From the IMG/VR virus record IMGVR_UViG_3300033388_002580, positions 1-44,584 of that record: a DNA stretch of 44,584 nt. One strand, given 5' to 3'. Origin of the DNA: a virus. Positions 16,199 to 25,569 of this stretch are shown piece by piece (the first letter of the stretch is position 1; the number at the start of each line of letters is the position of its first letter). The position numbers and the translations under genes are program-made. Under the pieces are notes generated by a model, which made no database searches, was not told where the DNA came from, and saw only the letters and a program-made list of their open reading frames with translations.

Positions 16199-17281
16199 TT
16201 ACTGCCCTCGCGCTTTCTGCATGGCACGTATCGTGTCCTGCTTTGTTCTGCGTTTGGGCTGCGCGTTAGTTTCGCCACCAACAGACTTACCAGAGGCAGT
16301 CTTAATGTTGGTGACATTCTCTTTGCGCTGCTTTTTGTCTTCGGAGATATTCATTATAACGCCGGCCTGTTTTGCGAGATCGTTGCGCCATTCGGTAAGT
16401 TCTTTACCGATTTCCTCAAAGCGTTCCAGATAGGGCCGCGTATCACCAGCATCGATGAGTACGGTGTCCCGCCTGCCTGCTTCTTCCATGAGCATCTTGT
16501 TCTCTGCAATAAAGGGGTAGTTTTCTTTGAAAACTTCCTGAGCAGCTTGAAACTCAACCTGATTCGATACCATGGATGCAATCTCCGCGGGAGTCATAGA
16601 ACCCTCGTTTCGAGTAGCAACCGCTGATATCAGAGTTTTCAGAGCTTCCGCCCCTTCTTCCTCATCGTCGTAACGGATTGAGTGTACTGCCGCCGCCAGT
16701 TCTTCGTCTGTCGGTAGGCCGGTTGTATTACTTGTTTCGCTGTCAGATGGCGCTTGTGTAGTCATCTGACCTGCGGTTTTCTGTGCTTCTGCAATAATTC
16801 TTGCAGCTTCGTCCTTGGCTTCCTTTACTGTCTTAGATGCGGTTTCCAGTCTCTTTTCAGAGGCCAGTTCCTTCTGCATTGCAGCAACGCCCATTTCATT
16901 TACTTTCGCCAGGGGGACTGATTCGGTCTTGCCGTCGATCTTTAGCTCGACCATTTCCTCATCGGGCTTATCGTCATCCCCTGCGGGTTGTTCTTTCTTC
17001 GCCGGTTTCTCGGCTTTCTTTTTCTTTTCCTTTGGTTTGGCAGCATCGTCTGTGCTGTCATCAATCTTGTCATCCTTATCAGTTGAGGCTTCTGGTTCCG
17101 GTATACCGTTATTTTCTCGGTGTTCCTTATTGGCTGCATCCCTGTCGGCGCGTTGGCGCTCGGCTATGCCGTCTGCGTTGCTGTCGCGATCAAGCGGGGA
17201 TTCTTTACGACGTTCCGCATCCGTCTTGGGGATATTGTCGTCTTCTTCAGCGCCCTGTGGGGTAGCTTTCTTGTCAACCAT
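16199..17281 (-). CDS. Capsid scaffolding protein
   Basis: The 360-residue protein is very highly charged, with a Lys/Asp/Glu-rich disordered N-terminal third (KPKEKKKKAEKPAKKEQP). A short beta segment (EEMVELKIDGKTESVPLAKV) leads into long coiled-coil helices (LASEKRLETASKTVKEAKDE), and the C-terminus is basic (KRRTKQDTIRAMQKARGQ). Placement immediately before the coat gene and the basic helical coat-binding tail match podoviral scaffolds. No protease domain is seen. Confidence 0.75.
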   Translation of the reverse strand: MVDKKATPQGAEEDDNIPKTDAERRKESPLDRDSNADGIAERQRADRDAANKEHRENNGIPEPEASTDKDDKIDDSTDDAAKPKEKKKKAEKPAKKEQPAGDDDKPDEEMVELKIDGKTESVPLAKVNEMGVAAMQKELASEKRLETASKTVKEAKDEAARIIAEAQKTAGQMTTQAPSDSETSNTTGLPTDEELAAAVHSIRYDDEEEGAEALKTLISAVATRNEGSMTPAEIASMVSNQVEFQAAQEVFKENYPFIAENKMLMEEAGRRDTVLIDAGDTRPYLERFEEIGKELTEWRNDLAKQAGVIMNISEDKKQRKENVTNIKTASGKSVGGETNAQPKRRTKQDTIRAMQKARGQ

Positions 17282-17283
17282 GG

Positions 17284-17595
17284 TTATTCCTCAACTGTTT
17301 CTGATTCATCAATTTGCTGTCGTAACATTTCGTCAGCATTCCGGCCTTCCTGTATCACACCAATAAACCATTGCATGATGTGTTCCGACCTCCACACTTT
17401 GTACTGCAAATCTTGAATCAGTGCAAAGTCGGTTGCATCTGCCGATTTTAGCTCATTTAAGGCGTCTTTGGCTAATCCGTCAATATGGTCCATCAAAGTC
17501 TGTCCGAGGGTGCTATCAATGAATTTTACAGCCTCGGCGCCGAGCTGGCCCTGCTTCTCTAATGCTTCCAGTTCTGGGGGTAAATTACTCATCAC
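17284..17595 (-). CDS. Small helical head-region protein (103 aa)
   Basis: This is a fully helical, acidic protein (LPPELEALEKQGQLGAEAVK and WRSEHIMQWFIGVIQEGRNA). It begins with ATG-ATG overlapping the end of the upstream gene by 11 bp, and ends two bases before the scaffold start. It may be a minor head or assembly protein. No family is recognised. Confidence 0.55.
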   Translation of the reverse strand: MMSNLPPELEALEKQGQLGAEAVKFIDSTLGQTLMDHIDGLAKDALNELKSADATDFALIQDLQYKVWRSEHIMQWFIGVIQEGRNADEMLRQQIDESETVEE

Positions 17596-18127
17596 TCAAT
17601 GCCATTATCATAAGGTAAATCAATGCGTTATTGCGTATTTTCAGTTTCCTTGCTTCCTCTGCGATCCTTGCTTCTTCAGCCAGCCTGATAGCTTCTTGGG
17701 CTAACCGCTTGCCTTCGGCGATCTCAAGCCTTTCTTGTTCCAGCCTCTCAAGGCGTATTGCCTCTGCGACAACTTTAGTAGCTTCCTGCTGTTTCCTGAG
17801 GACGTCTTCGCGTATCAGGAAAGCAATGTCATGCTCAACCTGATCCTTAATTTCTTCCAGTGGCAGGGCTGTTGGTAACAGCGCTGGTTCTTCTGGTACC
17901 TCTGGTTTATCAGGCTGGCGTAGCTTGTGTATTTCTGCCTTGAATACTTCCTCAGACGTTGGGAGTTCACGACGTCTTTTCTTTCTATGCGGCCTCCGTG
18001 GATCACCGCCGCCTTCTACTGGTGCTTCTACTACTGCCGCCCCGGCCAATAGACCACGGGTGACGATAAACTTTACAGACCCCGGACTAAACCCTATACC
18101 CGGAGATATAAGATGTTTTACAGGCAT
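17585..18127 (-). CDS. Coiled-coil protein with conserved N-terminal strand motif
   Basis: The 180-residue protein starts with KHLISPGIGFSPGSVKFIVT, an N-terminal pattern seen in phage proteins encoded near portal and coat genes. A strongly basic patch follows (RRPHRKKRRRELP), then a long Glu/Arg/Ala coiled coil (residues about 95-165). Its start shares one base with the large beta protein upstream. Function unknown; it may be a scaffold or minor virion component. Confidence 0.5.
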   Translation of the reverse strand: MPVKHLISPGIGFSPGSVKFIVTRGLLAGAAVVEAPVEGGGDPRRPHRKKRRRELPTSEEVFKAEIHKLRQPDKPEVPEEPALLPTALPLEEIKDQVEHDIAFLIREDVLRKQQEATKVVAEAIRLERLEQERLEIAEGKRLAQEAIRLAEEARIAEEARKLKIRNNALIYLMIMALSDE

Positions 18128-20196
18128 TATGTAGCTCTGGTTCTTGAGGTCGGATCAGCCGAATCATCCAGTGTGTAAGTTGCTGCCGTTGTGGAGCCAT
18201 CCAGTTTCTTCACTGTCAAGGTAGTCCCTGAGATAGAAAAGTCACCAATAGACTGCATGATTAGAGAAAGAGCCTGAGCCATTGTCGGTGCCGTCCCGTC
18301 TGCGGCGTAAGCCTCTGTCATTTGAGTGGTTAGAATATCAGCCACACTGATCTGTGTAGCCTCGGCTGCTCTGGCATCAAGGATAAGGTCTAGCCTTCCG
18401 CCGTTAGTCCAGTCTCCTTGTAACTCGTTGGTGTCTGCCTCTATCAGAGTAATGCTTGAGGTGTTGTCGTCCTCTGTGATTGTGACTCCGCCAGTGTTGG
18501 TAACTTTCCAGTCACCTCTTTGGTTTACAGCACCGCTTGAGCTTGCAGCATAAATGATCTGTCCTATCCCTGAGATTGAGAATAGATCGGTTCCTGAGTT
18601 ATTGAGGTTTCGTATCTCTATCCCTTGCTGGTAGTTAGGCATGGAGAGATTAACATTCGCAATGGCTGCGCCTGTGTCTATAACAGGGGTAGAACTTCCG
18701 GCAATCGACGAATGACAGTCAGCAAATACATAATCACCTGCCTCGTTAAATGTTATCGTTCCTGTTAGTCCACAACTAAAGGCGTGCATTTTCGGCAAAG
18801 TACACGTACCAAAACTACAACTAAGATAGTCTATCTTCTCAACCGAGGCTGTTGCTATGCCTGTGACATCGGCACCAACAAAATGTGACCCGGATAGGTC
18901 TTGACCGCCTTGCGCTAAGTCCCAATGAGGGCCAATCCAAATCTCATCTGCGTGAGTAGTCGCAAAAGTAATCGAGCTTTCCAGGGCGACTTGCACTTTA
19001 TTCAGATTTCTTGCAGCGAGCAGCGTATTAACAGCGGCCTCTGTAGAGACAGGATTTCCCGGTACACCGTCGATACTCGTTGTCCCTGTGTTACCGGCTC
19101 CGCTATCGAAATAAACAGCGTCCAAAGCACTAACAGCGTCTTGACTGAAAGCAACAAATATCTGGTCTACTGCCAAGACTGCTGTGGTAAGACCAGACGC
19201 TTTATAAAATCTAACCCTGACCGTTCCTGAATTGGCACCTACTCCAACCATGTCAACAAACATATCGAAAGAATTAACAGCGTTATTTGCTGCTCCCGAT
19301 CCTTGTATATTGCCTATCTGCACCCATGCCGCAGCAACCCAGTCGTAACCATAAACATCCAGATCGTCATTCCCGCCAGTTACATAGCCTGTGATCTGAC
19401 AAGAAGAAGGAACACCCGCCCCGATAGAGAACTCATAATATAGTTCCATTACTCCTGTATCGTCAGTGTGTTCATGTCTTACCCCATCAAGCGCTTCTGT
19501 CTCGGCGAAAGTATTAGCAGATTGTGTTCCTGTAGTTAAAGTATAAGATGATGAAGGTTTATGAGTAGCAGAACCTACATTGGCAATATTAGATATTTGG
19601 CTTTGTGTGGCCGGGAAAGTGTCCCCTGTCAGACCTGTGGTGTCGTATTGAAGTTCCAGATTATCGGCTGCTGTTGCATCCCCTGATATTTTGGTCATAT
19701 CTGCGGTGACTTCTGCTGTGACTGATCCTACAGCCCCCGTTACGCTTCCAACGGCTCCCGTAACCGACCCTACCGCGCCAGTAACGGAGCCAACTGCACC
19801 TGTCACGCTTGCCGCAACAACACTACCGGCCTTCATGTAAGCTAATGCACCACCAGAACGCTCAATAGAAAATGAGCCTATCCATGCGTTAATCGTTCCG
19901 CCATCAACCGTAGTCCCTTCCATTCTAACGGCATATTCAGACCCTGTTGAATAATCAGCGTGGGCACTGGTGTCAATTACGGCATAATGATTACCCGTAA
20001 TTGTATCGTAATCAATAGAAACTGTTGCGCCATCGGTAGCAATTTGAGTCGTTCCGCCGTCTTTATGAACATGCAAATCACTATCAGCAAGGTTAGTAAT
20101 TGTTGACGATGCTTGGGGATCATCAGACGAAAAAGTATTGAACGGTATTCTTACCGTTGCATCTTCTGCGAAATCCCCATAGTAAGGAACTGCCAT
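18127..20196 (-). CDS. Large beta-rich virion appendage protein with SVTGAVG heptads (689 aa)
   Basis: The N-terminal 115 residues form a beta domain (TVRIPFNTFSSDDPQASSTI). Four perfect SVTGAVG heptads plus a partial fifth follow at residues 130-160. The long C-terminal part is beta-solenoid or jelly-roll-like (about 200-640, many T, S, G, D and N) and contains VYFDSGAGNTGTTSIDGVPG. Heptads of this type are known in phage appendage proteins as rod-like or repeat linkers. The head-gene location (between portal and scaffold) suggests a capsid fibre or an early appendage. It stops one base before the adaptor-type coiled-coil gene. Confidence 0.55.
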   Translation of the reverse strand: MAVPYYGDFAEDATVRIPFNTFSSDDPQASSTITNLADSDLHVHKDGGTTQIATDGATVSIDYDTITGNHYAVIDTSAHADYSTGSEYAVRMEGTTVDGGTINAWIGSFSIERSGGALAYMKAGSVVAASVTGAVGSVTGAVGSVTGAVGSVTGAVGSVTAEVTADMTKISGDATAADNLELQYDTTGLTGDTFPATQSQISNIANVGSATHKPSSSYTLTTGTQSANTFAETEALDGVRHEHTDDTGVMELYYEFSIGAGVPSSCQITGYVTGGNDDLDVYGYDWVAAAWVQIGNIQGSGAANNAVNSFDMFVDMVGVGANSGTVRVRFYKASGLTTAVLAVDQIFVAFSQDAVSALDAVYFDSGAGNTGTTSIDGVPGNPVSTEAAVNTLLAARNLNKVQVALESSITFATTHADEIWIGPHWDLAQGGQDLSGSHFVGADVTGIATASVEKIDYLSCSFGTCTLPKMHAFSCGLTGTITFNEAGDYVFADCHSSIAGSSTPVIDTGAAIANVNLSMPNYQQGIEIRNLNNSGTDLFSISGIGQIIYAASSSGAVNQRGDWKVTNTGGVTITEDDNTSSITLIEADTNELQGDWTNGGRLDLILDARAAEATQISVADILTTQMTEAYAADGTAPTMAQALSLIMQSIGDFSISGTTLTVKKLDGSTTAATYTLDDSADPTSRTRAT
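19726..19809 (-). repeat. Four codon-scrambled SVTGAVG heptads
   Basis: Residues 130-157 are four identical SVTGAVG units, and a fifth starts as SVT. Serine is encoded as AGC, TCC, TCG, AGC and TCA in successive copies, and glycine and alanine codons are likewise varied. The protein repeat is perfect while the DNA is not. Confidence 0.9.
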
Positions 20197-22092
20197 TTAT
20201 AATATTCCTGCTAATGGGCCGCCCAATGGGCCGTTAAGTGGATTAGATTTCCCTGTAGCGCCACCAACCGCTGCAATAGTCCATTTTGGCGTTACGGTGT
20301 AAGTATCAAACGCAGTATCACCTTTATAGAGCCTAAATTCAAAGAAGTCCGGGTTCGTTGCAACTTGGGTGGTCAGCACATACTCAAAAGGAGAATAAAA
20401 ATCACTGGCAATGTCTGTAGTCAAGACACCATTAGTAGTATCAAACCTTCGCCCTGCTGTGATATCACCCGCCTTTCCAGAAGGTGCTGTTAATCTTGCG
20501 GTAGTTGCTTCACCGTCTGTGACATTCCCAGAGGCTGAGATATAGACCTCGTTCGTAACATCGGCTGATGGCCTTACAATATAAGCAAGCGTAGTCCAGG
20601 CATCGTTAGTAATGGTCCAGCCACCATCACCAGTGACTGACTCTGAATCAGTAACATCAGAGTCTCGTACTGAGATAACAATAGATGCTCGGCCAGCATC
20701 ATCGTCTAGTATATCTGTCCATCCGGTAGGTGTGCCAGAAATAGGGTCTTGATCCACTGCTACTAATGCGATTAATTTACCACCACCGTCATCAGCGGCG
20801 GCAGAGAATGCTCCAATCTCAGGGGTAGTATCGTCAGCGACACTAAAATCAGTGCCAATGGTGCCCCCTATAGGATCGCTAGGGTCAAACTCACCGGCAA
20901 GGACTTTGACACAACCACCATCCCAACGAGTAGTCTGATTCGCAGTAACTGCTAAGTTACTCGCGCTAATCGTCCCAGTACCGATGTAATAAAAAGCAAT
21001 AGCATTCGGTGAATTAGTACCAGATGAGGCTATAGCTGCATTACTTATCGCGACTCCCGTTTCACCATTCGGGCCGCTAGGGATTGTCACCGTAGTGTTG
21101 TAATGCCATACCGATAAATTAAAGATAATCAAATCACCAGACACATACGCCGGATGTGCAACAGACAGTGAGGCTGATGTAGCGTTGCTGTCGCTTTGTG
21201 TTACATCACCAGCTTCAATAGGACCGGCGACTCCAGAAGAAGAGGAAGTTAAGGGGACATCTTCATACCCGCCAGAACCGTCTTTCTGGTATTTTAATTT
21301 ATAGGCTAGGTTGTCAGGATCATCTGTAGCATTAGCCAACAGTCTGAGTGTTTTTGTACCAAGTGCTTCAGTTATGTTGGTGTCTTGCGTGTCTAGTGTG
21401 TGGCTTGCTTCATTACCATCATCATCACCGAAAGCAAATCCTTCCTGTTCTATCGTGAAGGTTGCACCAGGCTTAAGGGCTATCAGAAACCCGCCGTTAT
21501 CGTCCGAGCGTGAGGCCGTAGCAACGCGAGTACCGGTGGACCCTGCTGTGGCTTTGATCTCGGTGGCCATGTAGGCCCACGACCATCCAGAGGTAACAGG
21601 AACATCTACACGCTCAGTCATTCCCCCCGGAACGGTAGCAGAAACGGTACTACCCGCGCTGGAGTCCATCATGCCTGCGAACACCAGCATGGCACCGTCA
21701 GTAGAGGTTGTTATCGTTGGTGCTGTGACGCTGGATGTCGAGCTATTGGTTTGGCTTCCCTGAGCCTCTACAGGGGTGCTTGTATCCACCCCAGAGAAGG
21801 CAATAATACCGCCAGCCCGATCAAAACTGGTTCCTGAGAAGGTATAAGTAGAAGGTTCAGAACCACCGGCAACCTTATACCAAAACGCTCCACGTTGATC
21901 TGAATTGGATAACGGGCTGCCAGTGATCTGGGTCCAGCCACTTGCGGTGATCGTAGGGGTGGTATCCCAAACTACCCAGGCAATCAAGACATCATTTTCT
22001 ACGACGCCAGTGGGTTTATTTATTACAAGGGTGCTGCCGGAACCTTCGCCTCCGGTAGCAGTAGTGGGGGAACCTCGGAGCGCAATGGCCAT
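20197..22092 (-). CDS. Large beta-sandwich virion protein (631 aa)
   Basis: This is a Ser/Thr/Gly-rich protein with at least two similar beta-sandwich parts. The first spans residues about 1-205: strands such as DVLIAWVVWDTTPTITAS, ending FLIALKPG. The second spans about 300-510: DLIIFNLSVWHYNTTVTIPS, ending LAYIVRPS. The two halves share the order 'allow-entry strand, sugar-binding-like SGW or TGW, FSAAADDGG / FSGVDTSTP', suggesting duplication. The C-terminus is Gly/Pro-rich (SNPLNGPLGGPLAGIL). It resembles capsid-bound Ig or carbohydrate-binding-like decorations. It stops one base before the start of the heptad protein. Confidence 0.5.
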   Translation of the reverse strand: MAIALRGSPTTATGGEGSGSTLVINKPTGVVENDVLIAWVVWDTTPTITASGWTQITGSPLSNSDQRGAFWYKVAGGSEPSTYTFSGTSFDRAGGIIAFSGVDTSTPVEAQGSQTNSSTSSVTAPTITTSTDGAMLVFAGMMDSSAGSTVSATVPGGMTERVDVPVTSGWSWAYMATEIKATAGSTGTRVATASRSDDNGGFLIALKPGATFTIEQEGFAFGDDDGNEASHTLDTQDTNITEALGTKTLRLLANATDDPDNLAYKLKYQKDGSGGYEDVPLTSSSSGVAGPIEAGDVTQSDSNATSASLSVAHPAYVSGDLIIFNLSVWHYNTTVTIPSGPNGETGVAISNAAIASSGTNSPNAIAFYYIGTGTISASNLAVTANQTTRWDGGCVKVLAGEFDPSDPIGGTIGTDFSVADDTTPEIGAFSAAADDGGGKLIALVAVDQDPISGTPTGWTDILDDDAGRASIVISVRDSDVTDSESVTGDGGWTITNDAWTTLAYIVRPSADVTNEVYISASGNVTDGEATTARLTAPSGKAGDITAGRRFDTTNGVLTTDIASDFYSPFEYVLTTQVATNPDFFEFRLYKGDTAFDTYTVTPKWTIAAVGGATGKSNPLNGPLGGPLAGIL

Positions 22093-22100
22093 AAAACCCC

Positions 22101-22565
22101 CTAGTTATTCGGTATGAATGCCTGCGCTGCAGCTATCAGTGTGGCGAGTTGAGTACGAAAGCCTGCGGTCTGTGCGGTGCTTAAGGTAAATGGGGTTGAG
22201 GGATTTACTCCATTCATGGACCCGTCTGCGACATTACCGTTTCCGTCTTTCGGAGCGTTGGTCGCCATCCAGGTAATGACGTTCCCCAGCTCAGTATTCA
22301 TGGCTACAAAGGTAGCCGCAGGATCAAAGACCTGATCGTTGAGCTGATCCCGAATGTACTGGACCAAAGCCGCACCACCATCGGACTGAACTTCATTAAG
22401 ATTCGCCTGCGCTCCTAACATCTGATCGTGAAAGTCTACAAACTTTCGCATGGCGACAGGGCCAGCAGCAGTCTGGTTGCTGATAGAGGTTGCCTCGCTG
22501 ATTATGAACCGGGCTTCCCCTCTCGCTCTTTCAGTAGCTTCATCTTGTGTAAATTTGGTTGCCAT
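22101..22565 (-). CDS. Small structural protein next to portal (154 aa)
   Basis: The protein is helical, rich in A, Q, N and T (ATERARGEARFIISEATSIS), with a Gly/Asn loop (KDGNGNVADGSMNGVNP) and a helical C-terminus. It starts two bases after the portal gene stop. It may be a minor head protein. No family is recognised. Confidence 0.5.
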   Translation of the reverse strand: MATKFTQDEATERARGEARFIISEATSISNQTAAGPVAMRKFVDFHDQMLGAQANLNEVQSDGGAALVQYIRDQLNDQVFDPAATFVAMNTELGNVITWMATNAPKDGNGNVADGSMNGVNPSTPFTLSTAQTAGFRTQLATLIAAAQAFIPNN

Positions 22566-22567
22566 AG

Positions 22568-24742
22568 TTATTTCTCTGTTTTGTTTGGTAATGCCTTGAT
22601 AGTAGCACCAGTGGGGTTGCCGTCCTTATCAAACTCAATATCTATTTTCTTGTCCACTGGCTTTTCTGGTTCCTTTGGTTCCCCGACTGTAATGTTTACG
22701 TCGTGCTGGGTATTGCCGCCGGCCTTGGTTTCCCCGCCTTCAGAATCAAGCCCATTGATCTCCTCGTCGATTGCCTTGGTGGCTTCCCCGTCCTGCTTAA
22801 TCCCTTCAAGGATTTTCTGGGTTTCACTCACCAGTTCCTGAACCTGTAATCTCGCATCGGCCGCTATCTCCGCGACTTCCTCTTTGGATTCATTACCGGC
22901 AAGGGCTATACGTTCCTTGCTGGTCTGTTCTGATTCCTGAGACTGTAGATCAATCTCGCCCTTGGTTTGTATCTTGGCTTGATCGCTGTCAATAGCCCCT
23001 TGCAGTTCCTGCACCTTCTGTTGAAGTGCCGCGACCTCTGGGGGTATATCCTGACCACCGAAGAAGCGTTTACCGTCCCGATAACCGATGGCGCCGTATA
23101 TCTCTTTGGCGGTTTCTTCCAGGTCTATTCCGGTACCGGCCTGGACAATCTCGACAAAGGCTTTAGTAGCAGCTATGAACTGTTGCAGCTTGAAGGTTGG
23201 GTCTGCTGTTGTAATCCCTACATTAACGATTACCTTGGTATCCTGTCTCAACAGGTCGTCATTGATTTCCTCGATATTGTACTTGTTGAATAACTCGAGG
23301 GACTGGGTAGCAATACCCAGTATCTTTTCGTCGGTTTCATATTCCTTCTCAAGCTCCACAAGCTGCTTCAACACAGGTTCGGCCCATGTCTCGATAAAGG
23401 TGCGAAGGGTGTAGCCACTCATAGTCCCTGAGTCGCTTTTTAACAGGTTCAGGCCACCGACTGTCTCATTCAGGTTACGGTTGGTATTGACCGACCCGGG
23501 AGAGAATACCCCTATCAGATCGTCGTAATCGCTGTTGATACGGTCCTGTTCAGCATAGCTTGAGGACGTTACGTCTTGAGTTTCCAGTACCTCAATATCC
23601 CCCTGTGGGTCATCAACCATCGTTATAGAGCCTGAGGCGTTCCTGAGTAATGACCTGAGGTCTACGTTCTTGCCGCGCTTTACCAGATATCTTTTGTTAA
23701 TGGCCAGCTTGATATTATCCAGCCGGGTATTCGCTATGTCGTTGGCTTCTTTCTGCAAGTCTTTACCGAGTTCGGGGAGTCCTGCCGGCATGATCTTGTG
23801 GGTTTCGATAATGGCCTGCCCCATCACAAAGGGACGATCCCCGGTGAAATAGACATTCGATATCGGTTCAGGCTTTGTCAGTTCCAGCTCCGTCCCCAGG
23901 GTATAGAACACCATGTCCTCGCCCTGCATATTGATAATATTCTCGTGTACCCAGACGATCTCAAATGAATTGAAGTCTCGCCTGTCTTGGGGGTCTTCAC
24001 GCTTCTGGTTGCGAGTTTGGCGGGTCTGGTCGAAGGTAAGCTCCGTGGCGGACCTGATTTCTTCTGGTGTATACGACTTCCACTTTGGCTGCCCTGTCTT
24101 GTCGTCGATGTTGGTCATCATGGCCCGTACTTCGTGTACATACATGGGCATGACATCGATGACAAAGGGGGAGGTATTAATCGGGTCTACCCAGTTCGCC
24201 CCCTGGTCGATACGGATATTCTCAAGGGGTTTCAATTCTATGCAGGGCGCATCGATAATAATCTTGCCCTTCTGGTTACGCTGGAACTTCCAATACTGCT
24301 TACTGCAGACTGACCCCATGGTCAGGGCATCTTGATAAGCACCGATACAGGTCATAAACCAGGGGATATCCTGAGTCAGTCGCCAGTTCATTAGAAAGTT
24401 CATGATCTCGGCATTGGCGCGCTGGTCTTTATTGCTTTCGTTTACCGGGCTGATATCGATAACGTCTGGGTTGCTGAAAAAGGCAGAGGCCGCAAAGGCT
24501 TCATTCCTGCGAATGGCAGAGCGTGTCTTTGGTCGGTGGAGTTTGGATCGCCACTTGTAGGTATCGGTAAAATACTTGGAACCTGAAAGGTGCCGGTTCT
24601 GGAACATACGCAGAGCGTCATCCCAGTTTTTGCGGTAGTTGCTATCCAGATATGAAGTCGATGCGAGAAAGGCATCGGTAGCGAGTTGTAGGTGTGAGGA
24701 CTTAGCGACCTGTACCTGAGTGGATGTGCTTCTTTGTGCCAT
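22568..24742 (-). CDS. Portal protein (P22 gp1-like)
   Basis: The 724-residue protein matches podoviral portals of the P22 type: DALRMFQNRHLSGSKYF and SAIRRNEAFAASAFFSNPDV near the N-terminus, PFVMGQAIIETHKIMPAGLP in the middle, then SGYTLRTFIETWAEPVLKQL. A Gln-rich coiled-coil C-terminal barrel follows (about 560-690). It forms the ring at the DNA-entry vertex. The length (P22: 725) agrees. The start overlaps the upstream 95-residue gene by 41 bp. Confidence 0.9.
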   Translation of the reverse strand: MAQRSTSTQVQVAKSSHLQLATDAFLASTSYLDSNYRKNWDDALRMFQNRHLSGSKYFTDTYKWRSKLHRPKTRSAIRRNEAFAASAFFSNPDVIDISPVNESNKDQRANAEIMNFLMNWRLTQDIPWFMTCIGAYQDALTMGSVCSKQYWKFQRNQKGKIIIDAPCIELKPLENIRIDQGANWVDPINTSPFVIDVMPMYVHEVRAMMTNIDDKTGQPKWKSYTPEEIRSATELTFDQTRQTRNQKREDPQDRRDFNSFEIVWVHENIINMQGEDMVFYTLGTELELTKPEPISNVYFTGDRPFVMGQAIIETHKIMPAGLPELGKDLQKEANDIANTRLDNIKLAINKRYLVKRGKNVDLRSLLRNASGSITMVDDPQGDIEVLETQDVTSSSYAEQDRINSDYDDLIGVFSPGSVNTNRNLNETVGGLNLLKSDSGTMSGYTLRTFIETWAEPVLKQLVELEKEYETDEKILGIATQSLELFNKYNIEEINDDLLRQDTKVIVNVGITTADPTFKLQQFIAATKAFVEIVQAGTGIDLEETAKEIYGAIGYRDGKRFFGGQDIPPEVAALQQKVQELQGAIDSDQAKIQTKGEIDLQSQESEQTSKERIALAGNESKEEVAEIAADARLQVQELVSETQKILEGIKQDGEATKAIDEEINGLDSEGGETKAGGNTQHDVNITVGEPKEPEKPVDKKIDIEFDKDGNPTGATIKALPNKTEK

Positions 24743-24989
24743 GGGCTACCTTCTGTTGTTTCAAACAATGCGAACAGTAGGCAGGGTCTTTCATCCTGAT
24801 CCGTTGTTCGCCTTTGGCGGCCTCAATGCGTTTGGTTAAATCGCCTCTTGACCGAACTGCTTTTTGAAACGTAGAGATATCCGGCATGTTCTCCGAAGTC
24901 GCTAGTATTTCCTTCAATGAGTGTCCATCGATAATGCCTTTGCAGACCGTATCCACGACACCCTCCAAGTATTTCTCATTTAGGCTCAT
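24702..24989 (-). CDS. Small HTH-like protein with a CxxC motif (95 aa)
   Basis: The N-terminal helices (VVDTVCKGIIDGHSLKEIL, then MPDISTFQKAVRSRGDLTKR) resemble the helix-turn-helix of one type of small terminase. A distinct Terminase_2-type small subunit is already encoded upstream of the large subunit, so this may be a second DNA-binding or portal-related factor. The C-terminal part has YCSHCLKQQKVAHG, a possible half zinc site. It overlaps the upstream gene by ATGA and the portal by 41 bp. Confidence 0.5.
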   Translation of the reverse strand: MSLNEKYLEGVVDTVCKGIIDGHSLKEILATSENMPDISTFQKAVRSRGDLTKRIEAAKGEQRIRMKDPAYCSHCLKQQKVAHGTKKHIHSGTGR

Positions 24990-25354
24990 ATTACAATATT
25001 GGGTGTTTTGCGTTCCTTGACGCCCTCAACATGGGTGGAGTTCTGCTGATCGGACTTCCCTCGAATCATGTTGGCCCGTTCCAGTATCTCCCCCCCCGCG
25101 TTTATGATCTTGGTGACCACCTGACTGTCAAATGGGTACAGGTTCTTCATGTGCAGGACATAGCCGTACAGGAAGCTCACCCTGAGATTCTTGATGGTAG
25201 CTATACCGCCCTCTGAGTTCACATGGATGCACCACAGATGCCCTGGGTAGTGCCGGTGCAGTATCTCACCGATGTTCTGGGCCAACATCTTGTCGGCCAG
25301 TTCTACCTTGTGGGCTGGGCTATCACCAAACTCTGTTTCAATTACATCACCCAT
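24986..25354 (-). CDS. Hypothetical packaging-region protein (122 aa)
   Basis: This is a mixed alpha/beta protein with the sequence HRHYPGHLWCIHVNSEGGIA and RVSFLYGYVLHMKNLYPFDS. It shares one base with the preceding gene stop (25354) and overlaps the next gene by ATGA. Similar proteins occur near phage terminases and portals, but the function is unknown. Confidence 0.5.
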   Translation of the reverse strand: MGDVIETEFGDSPAHKVELADKMLAQNIGEILHRHYPGHLWCIHVNSEGGIATIKNLRVSFLYGYVLHMKNLYPFDSQVVTKIINAGGEILERANMIRGKSDQQNSTHVEGVKERKTPNIVI

Positions 25355-25569
25355 TAGTCCTCCGGGTCCGGCATTGTGAGTTCTTGAATGAGGTTATTCC
25401 GGTTCTCTCGGCCTAACCATGCGTGTTCTGCGGGGGTGACTACGGCCTTGACCGATGCGGGTAAATCCTCATAGTCAGGGTGAGTCTGGTAGTTCTTACG
25501 GCTGACGATAGGCTCCACCGTTCTTCTCGGGGTCTTTAAAGTTTCTGCCATTACTGAACTCATAGCCAT
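25354..25569 (-). CDS. Small hypothetical protein in the terminase-portal gap
   Basis: The frame is open from 25617. The likely start is ATG 25569 (71 residues) or 25551 (65 residues), because the upstream part is shared with the 50-codon gene at 25496-25648. The protein contains TPRRTVEPIVSRKNYQTHP and a helical C-terminus (PAEHAWLGRENRNNLIQEL). No family is recognised. Neither start has a strong ribosome binding site. Confidence 0.5.
   Translation of the reverse strand: MAMSSVMAETLKTPRRTVEPIVSRKNYQTHPDYEDLPASVKAVVTPAEHAWLGRENRNNLIQELTMPDPED

Noticed and set aside
16815-17366. 183-codon + strand frame opposite the scaffold gene
   Set aside because: It is a hydrophobic/Ser-rich mirror of the highly charged scaffold; a typical antisense artefact.
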